The notes: a model not told the origin generated them from the sequence alone. A stretch of 64,000 bases of DNA from Burkholderia sp. MS389 (GCF_016899425.1 NZ_CP045995.1:1054001-1118000), one strand, 5' to 3'. Shown: positions 19,021-28,939, counted from the first letter of the stretch. Translations and numbers: made by a program.

Positions 19021-20379
19021 CTAGTGCGTCGCGCCTTTCGATGCGCCGGCCGCCGCGACGGCTGGCGTCGCCGGCGCATCGGGCAACAGCGTCGGTCCCG
19101 GCACCGGCTGCGCGACGCCTGCCGCCGCCCCGCTCGCGAGCGGCGCCACGGGCGGCGCCGGCGCCTGCTCGGGCGCATGCGCCGACGGGCCGCCGAGCGG
19201 CATCGTGATGCGCTGGCCGTTGCGCTCGAACACCACTTCGTCCGGGCCGATCGACACGACGGTCGCCCCCTCCTTCAGCCGCGCGCCTTCGAAATAGCGG
19301 CTGCCGTCGACCGTCTCGATGTAGCGCTGGTCGCCGCCGCCCGCGAACACGGTCGTGATCTCCGGAATGCCCGCCGTGCCGCCGAGCGTCGTCGCCGTGC
19401 GCGGCGCGGCCGCATCGGCGTCGCGCACGTGATCGACCACCTCGAGCGCCGGCCGGGCATCCTTCATGTAGTTGCGGATGCGCGGCTCGATCTGCGCGCG
19501 CGCGGCCGTGCCCGTCAGCTCGATCCGGCCGCGCCCGAGATACGTGACCGTCAGCGCCGTATCGCTGAAATAGGTCTGCGCGGTCGCGACCAGATCGCTG
19601 ACCACGTAGATGTTGCCGAGCGCCGCGTTGTCGACGCCCGCGACGATCTGCGCGACGCGCTCGCGCGCGGCCGGGTCGCTCACGTAACCCGACACGATCA
19701 CGCCGTCGTCGCGCGGCGCGACCGCCAGCTCCGGATACGCGTGCAGCAGTTGCTGCAGCCGGTGCGTGCGCGCGAGCACCGATTCGTGCTGCCACGGCAG
19801 GCGCCCCGACCATGCGACGAAGCCGTAGCCGAGTGCGCCGAGCAGCACGCCGACCCACAGCGCGACCAGCGCGATCACGAGCCGCCGGCTGCCCAGCCGC
19901 CGCAGCCCGCCGGTGAGCCAGCCGAGCCATGCGGCCTCGCGCGCGGTGTCCGGCGTATCGGTTTCGTCGGGCAACGCGACGCTCGCCTGCGCATGCCGTG
20001 CGATGCCGAGCCGGATCGAGCCGACGGTCACGACGTCGTTCGGCGTCAGCGAGCGGCGGCCGCTGCCGAGCGGCTCGTCGTTGAACAGCACCGGCGCACC
20101 GGTGTCGCCGCCGTGGTTCTGCACGGTCACCGCGAGCGCGCCGACCTGCAGGCACACCTGTTTCGCGCCGATCTCGCGATCGGGCAAGATCACTTCGCAA
20201 TCGGCCGCCGTGCCGACCCAGTTCGCGCCGCGTGCGAGCGACATCGTGCGGCCGTACATCGGCCCGCTCAGGAAGCACAGGTTCCACGGCGACGCGAGCG
20301 CGGCCGAACCGGCCCCCGCGCTTCCCGCGCCGCCGGGCAACGCGCCGTCGCCGTGCGGATCAATGATGCTCGTCGACAT
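19021..20379 (-). CDS. sctD: Type III secretion inner-membrane ring protein SctD
   Basis: A 452-residue YscD/HrpW-type protein. An N-terminal cytoplasmic FHA-like domain (about residues 33-128), one membrane helix (about 166-190, RRLVIALVALWVGVLLGAL) and a periplasmic part with BON-like repeats (YPELAVAPRDDGVIVSGYV and following). It forms the outer part of the inner-membrane ring. It overlaps the sctC 3' end by 20 bases. Confidence 0.9.
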   Translation of the reverse strand: MSTSIIDPHGDGALPGGAGSAGAGSAALASPWNLCFLSGPMYGRTMSLARGANWVGTAADCEVILPDREIGAKQVCLQVGALAVTVQNHGGDTGAPVLFNDEPLGSGRRSLTPNDVVTVGSIRLGIARHAQASVALPDETDTPDTAREAAWLGWLTGGLRRLGSRRLVIALVALWVGVLLGALGYGFVAWSGRLPWQHESVLARTHRLQQLLHAYPELAVAPRDDGVIVSGYVSDPAARERVAQIVAGVDNAALGNIYVVSDLVATAQTYFSDTALTVTYLGRGRIELTGTAARAQIEPRIRNYMKDARPALEVVDHVRDADAAAPRTATTLGGTAGIPEITTVFAGGGDQRYIETVDGSRYFEGARLKEGATVVSIGPDEVVFERNGQRITMPLGGPSAHAPEQAPAPPVAPLASGAAAGVAQPVPGPTLLPDAPATPAVAAAGASKGATH

Positions 20380-22405
20380 GCGTGACCACTCCTGCGGTCG
20401 TCGCCGCCGGCTGCGACGCCGCGCCCGCAGGCGGCGGCGGCAACGCGGGCGGACCGAACTTCGTGCCGGGCAGCGGCTTCGGTGTCAGCGGCACCGCGAC
20501 GTCGTTGTCCGGCGGCCGATACATCGACAGCCCTTCAGGGTTCGCCGGACCGTCGACGCCCGGGTTCACGGGCGAGCCGTCCGGCGCATACATCGACGCA
20601 TTCGTCACGACGCGCGGCGTCAGCAGGTAGAACCGCTCCATGTGGTTGCCCGACTTGTCGGTGTACTTGAACAGGTTGCCGATCAGCGGAATGTCGGACA
20701 GCCAGGGCACGCCGCTCTTGTTCAGCCGCACCTCGTCGTCGTTGAAACCGGCAATCAGCAGGCTCTTGCCTTCGTCGATCATCGTCTTGGTGACGATGTT
20801 GCGCTGCTGGATCACCGGCACGTTCGACACGGCCTGCCCCGGCACGATGTTGCCGTCCTGGATGTCGATCGACATCATCACGCTCTGCGAGTTGCCGGAC
20901 ACGGCGGCCGCGTTGCGGATCGCCTCGTCGACGATCATCGGCGTCACCTTGATGCTGGTGCCGGTCGTCACGCTGTACAGCGACGAATCCTGATAGCCCG
21001 GCACCTGCACGTAGAACTGCGTGAGGTTCTCGAGGATCGCCTCGGTGTTGTCGAGCGCGAGCACCTTCGGCTTCGATCGCAGTTGCGCCTGGCCTTTCTG
21101 CGCGAGCGCGTTCACGCGCGTGAGCAGGTAGTTGCGCAGCGACCCGCCGATCGACGCGGTCAGCGCGATGCCGGTCGGCATGAAGGCGCCCGTCTGCCCG
21201 GTTTCCGACGTGCCGATGCCGAACGTCAGCGGCGGGTTGCCGGCGCCGTTGTACTGCGTGTTGCCGTTCAGCGCGTTCTGGCCGTTGCCGATCTGTACGT
21301 CGCCGTGCGTCGTGTGCAGGCGCCAGTCGATCCCGAGGCTGTCGAGCGAATCCTCGTTGATGTCGATGATCGTCACGTTGATCTCGACGATGCGCGGCCG
21401 CTCGTCGAGCTGGCCGATCAGCGACTGGTAGCGGTACATGTTCTCCGGCAGGTCGCGCACGATCACCGCGTTGATCGCGGGATCGGCGACGATCTGCGGC
21501 AGCGTGTCGCCGCCGCCGTTGTTCGAGAACGGCGAGAACCCGCCGCCCATGCTGCCGTCCGCACCGCCATAGCCGCCCTGCCGCGGGCCGCCGGAGATGT
21601 CGGGGAAGTCGAGGCGCGGCACCGCAATCGTCAGCCCCGAGCCGAGCTTCACCTGGCGCGCGGCCTGCCCGAGCGGCGTGCTCGACGGCGCCGCGACCGT
21701 GTCGCCGGTCTTGCCGAACAGCCGGCGCAGGATCGTCGCGACGCCCGGCACCGTCACTTCCTTGCCCGAGCGATTGATCGTGAAATCCGACGCCCAGCCG
21801 TATTTCAGACGGAACGCGCGGATGTCCGCATGCGCGCCGTTCGCCGACGGATCGCCGACCGAGCCGATCGCCTGCCGCACGAGCTCGACGTAGCGGCGCG
21901 GGCCGGCCACGTACACGCTGTTCGCGCGATCGTTGATCACCAGCGTGTAGCGCTTGTCCGGAATCTGCATCGCCTGCAGCGCGCGGCCGATTTCGCCGGA
22001 CGCGTTCGGCGGGATCGGGATCATCTGCGTTTGCGACTGGTCGGCCGGATCGACGTACAGGAACGAGCCGTCGTAGTACCACGTGAGCCCGTAGGTCGAG
22101 CAGATCGTGTCGAGCGTCTGCTGCGGCGTGCCGGAAAAGCGGCCGCTGATCACGCCGTCGACCTTCGGGTCGACCACCGCCGTCACGCCCTGGGACGACG
22201 CGAGCTCGCGGATGAAGTCGCCGATCTTCTTGCCGTTCGCGACGATCGTGAACGGCTTGTTGCGCCAGCGCAGGTCCGCGGCGCGCGCATGCTGCGCGGG
22301 CGCCATGCACAGCGACGCCGTGAGCAGCGCGGTCGCACACACGGCAAGCGCGGCCCGTTGCAGGCTGCGCGGTTGAAACCGGATCGAGGCGACGCGTCGA
22401 CGCAT
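20360..22405 (-). CDS. sctC: Type III secretion outer-membrane secretin SctC
   Basis: A 681-residue secretin with a cleavable signal peptide ending near AQHARAADL, N-domains (PFTIVANGKKIGDFIRELAS; SGRFSGTPQQTLDTICSTY) and the secretin barrel domain including LRSKPKVLALDNTEA and PWLSDIPLIGNLFKY. It forms the outer-membrane pore of the injectisome. The ATG at 22405 overlaps the sctS stop as TGATG; a TTG three bases earlier is less likely. Confidence 0.95.
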   Translation of the reverse strand: MRRRVASIRFQPRSLQRAALAVCATALLTASLCMAPAQHARAADLRWRNKPFTIVANGKKIGDFIRELASSQGVTAVVDPKVDGVISGRFSGTPQQTLDTICSTYGLTWYYDGSFLYVDPADQSQTQMIPIPPNASGEIGRALQAMQIPDKRYTLVINDRANSVYVAGPRRYVELVRQAIGSVGDPSANGAHADIRAFRLKYGWASDFTINRSGKEVTVPGVATILRRLFGKTGDTVAAPSSTPLGQAARQVKLGSGLTIAVPRLDFPDISGGPRQGGYGGADGSMGGGFSPFSNNGGGDTLPQIVADPAINAVIVRDLPENMYRYQSLIGQLDERPRIVEINVTIIDINEDSLDSLGIDWRLHTTHGDVQIGNGQNALNGNTQYNGAGNPPLTFGIGTSETGQTGAFMPTGIALTASIGGSLRNYLLTRVNALAQKGQAQLRSKPKVLALDNTEAILENLTQFYVQVPGYQDSSLYSVTTGTSIKVTPMIVDEAIRNAAAVSGNSQSVMMSIDIQDGNIVPGQAVSNVPVIQQRNIVTKTMIDEGKSLLIAGFNDDEVRLNKSGVPWLSDIPLIGNLFKYTDKSGNHMERFYLLTPRVVTNASMYAPDGSPVNPGVDGPANPEGLSMYRPPDNDVAVPLTPKPLPGTKFGPPALPPPPAGAASQPAATTAGVVTHVDEHH

Positions 22406-22683
22406 CAAAGGACTCCTGTGGAAGAAACGAACATGCGTTCCAGCGCCTGCTGTGCGAAGCGCAGCACTTCGCCGCCGAGCCAGCCCGACAGCAGCACGAG
22501 CGCGACCATCACGGCGATCAGCCGCACCGCGATGCCGATGTTGGCGTCCTGCACCTGCGTGACGGCCTGCAGGATCGCGACGACGAGGCCGGTGACGGTC
22601 GCGATCAGCACGATCGGCAGCGACAACAGCAGCACGAGCATCAGCGCCTGGCGCGTCAGGTCGAGGATCGTCGAGCTCGTCAT
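22405..22683 (-). CDS. sctS: Type III secretion export apparatus protein SctS
   Basis: A 92-residue FliQ/YscS-family protein with two hydrophobic helices and the conserved LVVAILQAVTQVQDANI loop. It is part of the SctRST export gate. Its ATG overlaps the sctV stop by 4 bases. Separation of sctS from sctT and absence of sctR nearby is unusual. Confidence 0.94.
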   Translation of the reverse strand: MTSSTILDLTRQALMLVLLLSLPIVLIATVTGLVVAILQAVTQVQDANIGIAVRLIAVMVALVLLSGWLGGEVLRFAQQALERMFVSSTGVL

Positions 22684-24896
22684 TGCATGGCTCCCGGCGC
22701 GCGCACGTCGGCGCCCGCGCCGACCGTGCCGTCGTCCGGCGGGTTCTTCACCCAGCCGACCGTATGCAACTGCACGTCCTCCTCGACTTCCTGGTACGAC
22801 AACACCGCGAGCTCGGGCAGCACCGGCTGCAGAATCGTCTTCACGTAGCGGCGCGCGCCGAGCGCGACCATCACCGCGAGCCGAGCGGCGCCCGGCGCAT
22901 TGCCGTGGCCACCGTGGCCGCCGGGGCCGGCCGCCTGCGCGGCCTGCACGATCGCGCGCACCTGTTCGCCGATGTCCTGCTTGACCGCGCTCGACAGCGC
23001 GAGGAAATTGCCCTGCTTCGTGCGCATCACCGCGCTTTCGATCCGCTCCTGCAGGTTCTGCTCGAACAGCACGACCCGCAGCTGGCGCGCCGTGCCCGCG
23101 TGACGGTCGGTGATCATCCGGCGCAGATCGACGCGCACGAGTTCGACCAGCGCGATCACGTCGTCGGGCTCGTTCGGCGCCCACGTGATCAGACTCTCGA
23201 AGATCACGCGCAAGTTGCGGATCGGCACCTGTTCGGCGAGCAGCCGACGCAGCACTTCGGTCACGCGCTGCAGCGGCACGAGCCGCGTCAGTTCGCCGAC
23301 GAGCTCGGGGTGATCGCGGCGCACCAGATGCACGAGCGCCTGCGTCTCCTGGATGCCGAGCAGCTCGTCCGCATGCTGGCGCACGATCTGCTCGACGTGC
23401 GCGGCCAGCGCGCTTTCGCTCGACAGCCACTTACCGTCCGGCGCCGTGCCGTCCGGCTTGATCCACAGCGCGGTCGCGAACGGACCGAACGCCTCGGCCG
23501 GCTGGCGCTCCGCGCGCTCGGGCAGCGGCGCGACGCCGTCCCACAGCAGCCAGCCCGGCTTCAGCGCGCCGTGCGCGGCGAGCACGTCCTGCAGGTAGAT
23601 CCGGTACGTGCCGGCCGGCGCGCCCTCGTCGTCGTTCAGCGTGATGCGCGGAAACACCGTGCCGATGTCCGCGTCGACGCGCGCCTTCGCGCTCGACAGC
23701 GCCGCCTGCAATTGCGCGAGGTTCAGGCCCGTGCGTAGCTCGTCGGACAGCGACACCGCGATCAGCGACGTGACGCCCGCCGCGTGCGACACCTTCGCGG
23801 GCTGGCCGTCGTCGGCCGCGCCGACGCGCCCCGCGACATGAATCAGGTTGAAGCTCGGCGCCGACGTCTTGCGCTTGAGTTGCGAGAACGCGAACGCACC
23901 GAGGCCGAGCGCGATCAGCGCGAACGACCATTTCGGAAAACCGGGCACGACGAGAAAACCGGTCAGCACGAACGCCGCGATCAGCAGCGCGCGCGGGTGC
24001 GCACCCAGTTGCTCGCCGAGCTGTTCGCCGAGCTGGCGCTGCCGCGCATCGCGCGTCGCCACGCGCGTCGTCACGATGCCGGCCGCGATCGACACCAGCA
24101 GCGACGGAATCTGCGACGCCATCCCGTCGCCGACCGTCAGGATCGCGTAACGTTGCAGCGCCTCGCCGATGTCCATCCCGTGCATCAGCGTGCCGACCGC
24201 GATGCCGGCCACGATGTTGATGAACGCGATCACGAGGCCCGCGATCGCGTCGCCCTTCACGAACTTCATCGCGCCGTCCATCGCGCCGTGCATCTGCGAT
24301 TCCTGCTCGAGCTTCTCGCGGCGCTCGCGCGCTTCGTCGGCGCTGATGATGCCCGCGCGCAGGTCCGCGTCGATGCTCATCTGCTTGCCCGGCATCGCGT
24401 CGAGCGAGAAGCGCGCGCCGACTTCGGCCACCCGCTCCGACCCTTTCGCGATCACGATGAACTGCACGACCGCGATCACGAGGAACACCACACCGCCCAC
24501 CACCACGTTGTTGCCGACCACCAGCCGCCCGAACGCGTCGATCACGTGGCCGGCGTTCGCATGCAGCAGGATCAGCTTGCACGACGCGATGTTCAGCGCG
24601 AGCCGGAACAGCGTCGTAAACAACAGCAACGCGGGGAACGACGAGAAGCTGACCGCCGACGGCACGTAGGTCGACACCGTCAGCAGCACGACGCTCGCCG
24701 CGAGATTCAGCGAGATCATCCCGTCGAGCGCGGTCTGCGGCAGCGGCAGGATGAACAGCGCGACGACCGCGACGATGAAGGTCGCGAGAAACAGGTCGGC
24801 GCGCGGCGATGCGCCCCCGAGGCGCCGTCCGGACACGCCGCGGCCGGCGGAAAACAACCGCTGCCAGTCGCGGGGGAGCGCCTTCGGTTCAGCCAT
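22680..24896 (-). CDS. sctV: Type III secretion major export gate protein SctV
   Basis: A 738-residue FlhA/LcrD-family protein. The N-terminal half has about eight membrane segments and the conserved cytoplasmic loop GARFSLDAMPGKQMSIDADL followed by RAGIISADEARERR. The C-terminal half is the cytoplasmic nonamer domain. It binds chaperone-substrate complexes and couples export to the proton gradient. First gene of the minus-strand operon; the 250 bases upstream hold no gene and probably the promoter, which I could not define convincingly. Confidence 0.97.
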   Translation of the reverse strand: MAEPKALPRDWQRLFSAGRGVSGRRLGGASPRADLFLATFIVAVVALFILPLPQTALDGMISLNLAASVVLLTVSTYVPSAVSFSSFPALLLFTTLFRLALNIASCKLILLHANAGHVIDAFGRLVVGNNVVVGGVVFLVIAVVQFIVIAKGSERVAEVGARFSLDAMPGKQMSIDADLRAGIISADEARERREKLEQESQMHGAMDGAMKFVKGDAIAGLVIAFINIVAGIAVGTLMHGMDIGEALQRYAILTVGDGMASQIPSLLVSIAAGIVTTRVATRDARQRQLGEQLGEQLGAHPRALLIAAFVLTGFLVVPGFPKWSFALIALGLGAFAFSQLKRKTSAPSFNLIHVAGRVGAADDGQPAKVSHAAGVTSLIAVSLSDELRTGLNLAQLQAALSSAKARVDADIGTVFPRITLNDDEGAPAGTYRIYLQDVLAAHGALKPGWLLWDGVAPLPERAERQPAEAFGPFATALWIKPDGTAPDGKWLSSESALAAHVEQIVRQHADELLGIQETQALVHLVRRDHPELVGELTRLVPLQRVTEVLRRLLAEQVPIRNLRVIFESLITWAPNEPDDVIALVELVRVDLRRMITDRHAGTARQLRVVLFEQNLQERIESAVMRTKQGNFLALSSAVKQDIGEQVRAIVQAAQAAGPGGHGGHGNAPGAARLAVMVALGARRYVKTILQPVLPELAVLSYQEVEEDVQLHTVGWVKNPPDDGTVGAGADVRAPGAMQ

Positions 24897-25146
24897 CGTG
24901 CCGTCGTCCTGTCGTTATCGCCGGCTGGCACGGGCAAGCCTTCCCCGTGCTGCGCGGACCGTTGAATGGGACGAGTGTAGCGACGGGAACCGCAAGAAAA
25001 AGAAGCGCGCCTCGTAGCGTGAAAGCGCGTTTTCGTCAGACGATCGAATCGGACTACGAAACCCGGCGGCCGGTTCGGGCACGCGTCGCCGGAACCGCTT
25101 CCATCGCGCGCCGGGGCCGCCGGCGCGCGTGCCCGAAGACGTCAGA

Positions 25147-25980
25147 TCAGGACGGCAGCCGCCGCGCGGCGAGGTACGCGAGCTGCGCGCGATTCTGTAC
25201 GTTGAACTGCTTTTCCAGCGAGCGGATATGGTGTCCGACCTTGTGCAGCGACGTACGCAGCGCGCTCGCGATCTCCTGGTCGGACAACCCGTGCACGAGC
25301 CGGTCGAGCACCTGCTGCTGCTCGTCGCCGAGCGCGAAGCCGCGCATGCGCGCGACACGCGCCTCGAGGAACGGCAGCGCGACGCGGTGCACGGCAAGAC
25401 TGACCGACAGCGCGCCGCCGATCACGCGATCGTCGATCCATTCGGTACCGTGCGTTTCCGACGTCAGGTTCACCGCGACGCGCAGGTCGAGGCGCGGCGC
25501 CGACAGACTGAAGATCACGCCGCTATTCATTGCATGCGCACGCAAGTGGCCGGCGAGCGCCAGCACCTTGCGATCGCCGCTGCCCTGCGCGGCCGCCTCG
25601 ATCTCGTCGAGCCGCCACGCGACCGGGAAGCCGCTCTGCCGCACCTGCGCGAAGCGCGGGTCGCTTTCGTACAGCATCCCTTCGATGAACGGCTGCATGA
25701 ACGTCGCCGGCGCGAGATCGCGCAGCAGATGCGCGCGCAGAATGCGGCGCCCGATCATTTCGTACGCGCCGTAACCGAGCGTACTGAATCCGATTTGCCG
25801 CAATCGCGCATGGCATTGCGCGAAATCGAATGACGCAAGGTCGGTTTTACCGGGCGCTATTTGAATACCGGTAAAAACGTCACGCTCGATGGTGTGATAT
25901 TCGTTCGAATAAGCGGCAGCGGCCGCGATATCGGCTTGTGAGAACCACTCGACGCGTGGTGCGCCGTCAGCATATGTCAT
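25147..25980 (-). CDS. LuxR-family transcriptional regulator (solo)
   Basis: A 277-residue regulator. The N-terminal part (about 1-190) resembles autoinducer-binding domains: SDPRF and a following PVAW match the conserved DP and Trp positions. The C-terminal LuxR helix-turn-helix includes LVHGLSDQEIASALRTSLHKVGHHI. No luxI-type synthase is in the window, so any signal would come from elsewhere. It ends 250 bases upstream of sctV on the same strand, so it may control secretion. The ATG at 25980 is preferred over the TTG at 26001. Confidence 0.85.
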   Translation of the reverse strand: MTYADGAPRVEWFSQADIAAAAAYSNEYHTIERDVFTGIQIAPGKTDLASFDFAQCHARLRQIGFSTLGYGAYEMIGRRILRAHLLRDLAPATFMQPFIEGMLYESDPRFAQVRQSGFPVAWRLDEIEAAAQGSGDRKVLALAGHLRAHAMNSGVIFSLSAPRLDLRVAVNLTSETHGTEWIDDRVIGGALSVSLAVHRVALPFLEARVARMRGFALGDEQQQVLDRLVHGLSDQEIASALRTSLHKVGHHIRSLEKQFNVQNRAQLAYLAARRLPS

Positions 25981-26109
25981 GAGGAGCCCGCCCTTTCCCA
26001 ATATGTGAAACTGCGCCCCGTCACGATCTGGTCTTTTCTTTATGATTTTCTGGTCGTCGTTATATGCACGCGAACATGAAACTTTCGCCGCGATTAGTAT
26101 TACGGCATA

Positions 26110-26138
26110 TTACCCACACACCGGCATTTTTGTACAAT
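26110..26138 (+). promoter_or_regulatory. Candidate sigma70 promoter of the second LuxR gene
   Basis: TTACCC at 26110-26115, a 17-base spacer and TACAAT at 26133-26138, about 125 bases before the ATG at 26262. The 281-base region shared by the two divergent LuxR genes is AT-rich; I found no clear lux box. Confidence 0.45.
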
Positions 26139-26261
26139 GCCCCCGCGTTTCGTCAGGGATGACGACGGCGCAATCACAACGATGCTCGGTCGCACCGCCG
26201 CGAATGCCGTACACGATACGGCCGCCGCCAGGCGATGCGCGTCGATTCCGAGGGATGGCTC

Positions 26262-27170
26262 ATGTCCGATATTGCATTGCATGAAGAAGCGGTCGCCCCA
26301 ACCAGCTTGCCGCGCTCGTCGCGCGTGTCGAACGCCGGCGCGGACGCGCTGCGCGAGCGCGCCGTGCAGGTCGTCTGGTGCGACGACGTGAAGCGCGGCG
26401 ACGACGCGCAGCCGCACGCGCCGAAGCTCGGCGTCGCCGATACGCTCGCGCTCGCGCAGAGCACGGCCGAGCGCAACCGTATCGTCACGAGCCTGCTGCA
26501 CCTGACCGGCTTCTCGACGTTCGCGTATTTCGCCCTCGAATTCACGCGCGAGCGCGTCGAAAGTCTCTACCTGCACGAAGCGTTCACGCCGGCCACCTAT
26601 CGCGGCGACTACGTGCGGCACAGCCATCACGACGTCGATCCGCGCACGCTCGGCGCGCGCGTGTGCAACATGCCGATCGTGTGGGATCTGCAGCAATTGC
26701 GCCGCGCGCACCGCGAGCGCGACGACGCGCCGTCCGTGAGCCCGGCCGCGCTCGACGGCTTCCTGCAGACGATGCAGGACGACGGGATGTGCAGCGGCAT
26801 CATGTATTCGATGGCCGTGCCCGGCACGCGGCTGCACGCGTTCATGAGCTTCACCGCGCCGCGCCGCACGCGCGAATGGATCACGCCGGCGACGATCGAG
26901 CAGGCGCTGTCGATCGGGCTGTCGGTCCACAAGTTCGCGTCGCCGCAACTGATCTCGACGTCGCGCGAGCGTGCGGTCAACGGGCTCACGCCGTTCGAGC
27001 AGGAGTTGCTGCTCGGCATCGCCGAAGGCGCGTCCGACAAGGAGATCGGCCGGCGCCTCGACACCAGCGCGCACAACGTCGACTATCACCTGCGCAAGCT
27101 GCGCAAGCGCTTCGGCGTCGCGAACCGGATCCAGCTCACGTATCTGACGTCGAAGCTCGAGCTGATCTGA
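26262..27170 (+). CDS. LuxR-family transcriptional regulator (solo)
   Basis: A 302-residue regulator related in layout to its divergent neighbour. The N-terminal domain has HHDVDPRT and IVWD, matching the conserved DP and Trp positions of autoinducer-binding domains. The C-terminal HTH reads LTPFEQELLLGIAEGASDKE followed by IGRRLDTSAHNVDYHLRKL. The ATG at 26262 follows GAGGGATGG; an earlier in-frame ATG lies at 26235. Its target and ligand are unknown. Confidence 0.85.
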   Translation: MSDIALHEEAVAPTSLPRSSRVSNAGADALRERAVQVVWCDDVKRGDDAQPHAPKLGVADTLALAQSTAERNRIVTSLLHLTGFSTFAYFALEFTRERVESLYLHEAFTPATYRGDYVRHSHHDVDPRTLGARVCNMPIVWDLQQLRRAHRERDDAPSVSPAALDGFLQTMQDDGMCSGIMYSMAVPGTRLHAFMSFTAPRRTREWITPATIEQALSIGLSVHKFASPQLISTSRERAVNGLTPFEQELLLGIAEGASDKEIGRRLDTSAHNVDYHLRKLRKRFGVANRIQLTYLTSKLELI

Positions 27171-27220
27171 CACGCGGCGACGGCGCAACGCCGTTGCGCG
27201 TCATCGCCCGCGTAAACGCA

Positions 27221-27277
27221 CATGCCGGCCTCGCGGGCCGGCATGGACGGGCGGCGCCGGGTCTGGCGCCGCTTCTT
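27221..27277. terminator. Hairpins between convergent LuxR and Nramp genes
   Basis: Two perfect GC-rich hairpins: CATGCCGGCC/GGCCGGCATG at 27221-27245, and GCGGCGCC/GGCGCCGC at 27251-27272 followed by TTCTT on the plus strand. They lie between converging stops and likely end transcription from both sides. Confidence 0.6.
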
Positions 27278-27292
27278 GGCAGACGATCGCCG

Positions 27293-28939
27293 TTACTTCA
27301 GCAGCGTCATCTGCACGACCTTCACGATCACGAGGCCGACCGCGATCACCAGATAGCCGCGCAGCACGGCCATCCAGATCCGCGTCGCGAGCGTCATGTT
27401 CTGCGGCGCCAGCGTGTCGAGCGGCGGCATGCGCCACGTGTCACGCAGCGAGCGATCGACGGCCGGCTCGACGACGCGCTTGTTGCGGCGAATCAGTACC
27501 GTCGCGAGATAGCCGGCGATCGCGAGCACGGTGCCGCCCACCAGCACGTCGACGATCGCTTCGCCGCTGATGTCCGGATACATCACCGACGCGGTCAGGA
27601 TGATCGACAGCAGCACCAGCACCCAGATCACCGCGCCCGTGAACACGTTGAGCTTCGTCGAATTGACCCAGGGGCCGAGCACCTGGCGGTCGTTGCACAG
27701 CACCAGCAGAAACACCGTCGCGCTCGGCAGCAGCACGCCGGCGAGCGTCTGCACGGCTTCGGTCAGCAGGCCGAGCGGGCTGCCCGGGATCAGCACGAGC
27801 GTGGCCGCGGCCGCGACGATGCCGAAATACACGAGATAAAAGCCCTTCGCGTCGGTCACGCCGCGGTGCAGCGAGTGGCGGATCTTGAACACGTCGCCGA
27901 TCGCGTAGGCGGTCGACAGCGACACGGCCGCCGCGCCGATGATGCACGCGTCGAGCAATGCGACCGCGAACAGCGTCGCGCTCGTGCGGCCCGCATACCG
28001 CTCCAGGCCGGCGATGACGCCGCCCGCGTCGGTGAAGTTGCCGGCTTCCGGATGGCCGCCGAACAACGCCGAGCTGAAGCCGATCATCGCGACCGCGCCG
28101 ACCAGCACGAACGCGATGCCGATCCACAAGTCGGCCTTTTCATATTTCATGAAGCGCGGCGTGATGCGCTTGTCGATCACGTAGCTCTGCTGGAAAAACA
28201 ATTGCCACGGCGCGACCGTCGTGCCGACGATACCGATCACGAGCAGCATCACGTCCGACAGCTTCGCGTGCGCGGGCCAGTTCGGCACGAAGAAATCGCG
28301 CGTCATCTGCGCGACCGGCGGGTGGATCGACACGAGCACCGGCACGAGCAGCAGGCTCAGCACGCACAGCCCGATCGCGAACCGCTCGAAGCGCCGGAAG
28401 TCGCCGGTACTGACGGCCGCCATCGTCAAGGCCGCGGCCACGCACACGCCGGCCACCTTCGGCAATCCGAAGAAATCCAGCACGAACGTGATGCCGATGA
28501 ACTCGGTGACGATGGTCAGCGCGTTGAGCAGAAACAGGTCGATCACGCTGAACGCACCCCAGAACTTGCCGAAGCGTTCGAAGATCAGCCGTGCATGACC
28601 GACGCCCGTAACGGCGCCGAGGCGCAGCACCATTTCCTGGTTCACGTACAGCACGGGCACGAGCAGCAGCAGTGTCCACAGCAGCGTCGTGCCGTAGTTC
28701 TGGCCGGCCTGCGTATAGGTGCCGAATGCGCCGGCGTCGTTGTCGCCGACCATCACGATCAGGCCCGGGCCGATGATCGCGAGCAGCGTGCGCAGGCGCG
28801 CCCACCACGTGCCGCGCGCACCGGTGTCGTGGTGCGAGATCGTGCCGAGCGCACCGCGGATGTCGCCCAGATGGGCTTCGTCGAGCACGGCGCTGCGCTC
28901 GACCGCGATCGGTGGGGAGACGTTGGAGGGCGTGGACAT
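27293..28939 (-). CDS. Nramp-family divalent metal transporter, divergent type
   Basis: A 548-residue membrane protein with about eleven membrane segments and the overall pattern of the Nramp family. Classical Mn/Fe transporters have DPGN in the first helix and MPH in the sixth. Here the matching positions read DNDAG (66-70) and TVAPWQ (about 241-246). Nramp relatives with altered sites transport other ions such as Mg or Al, so substrate cannot be assumed. ATG at 28939. Two small ORFs lie upstream on the same strand. Confidence 0.85.
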   Translation of the reverse strand: MSTPSNVSPPIAVERSAVLDEAHLGDIRGALGTISHHDTGARGTWWARLRTLLAIIGPGLIVMVGDNDAGAFGTYTQAGQNYGTTLLWTLLLLVPVLYVNQEMVLRLGAVTGVGHARLIFERFGKFWGAFSVIDLFLLNALTIVTEFIGITFVLDFFGLPKVAGVCVAAALTMAAVSTGDFRRFERFAIGLCVLSLLLVPVLVSIHPPVAQMTRDFFVPNWPAHAKLSDVMLLVIGIVGTTVAPWQLFFQQSYVIDKRITPRFMKYEKADLWIGIAFVLVGAVAMIGFSSALFGGHPEAGNFTDAGGVIAGLERYAGRTSATLFAVALLDACIIGAAAVSLSTAYAIGDVFKIRHSLHRGVTDAKGFYLVYFGIVAAAATLVLIPGSPLGLLTEAVQTLAGVLLPSATVFLLVLCNDRQVLGPWVNSTKLNVFTGAVIWVLVLLSIILTASVMYPDISGEAIVDVLVGGTVLAIAGYLATVLIRRNKRVVEPAVDRSLRDTWRMPPLDTLAPQNMTLATRIWMAVLRGYLVIAVGLVIVKVVQMTLLK

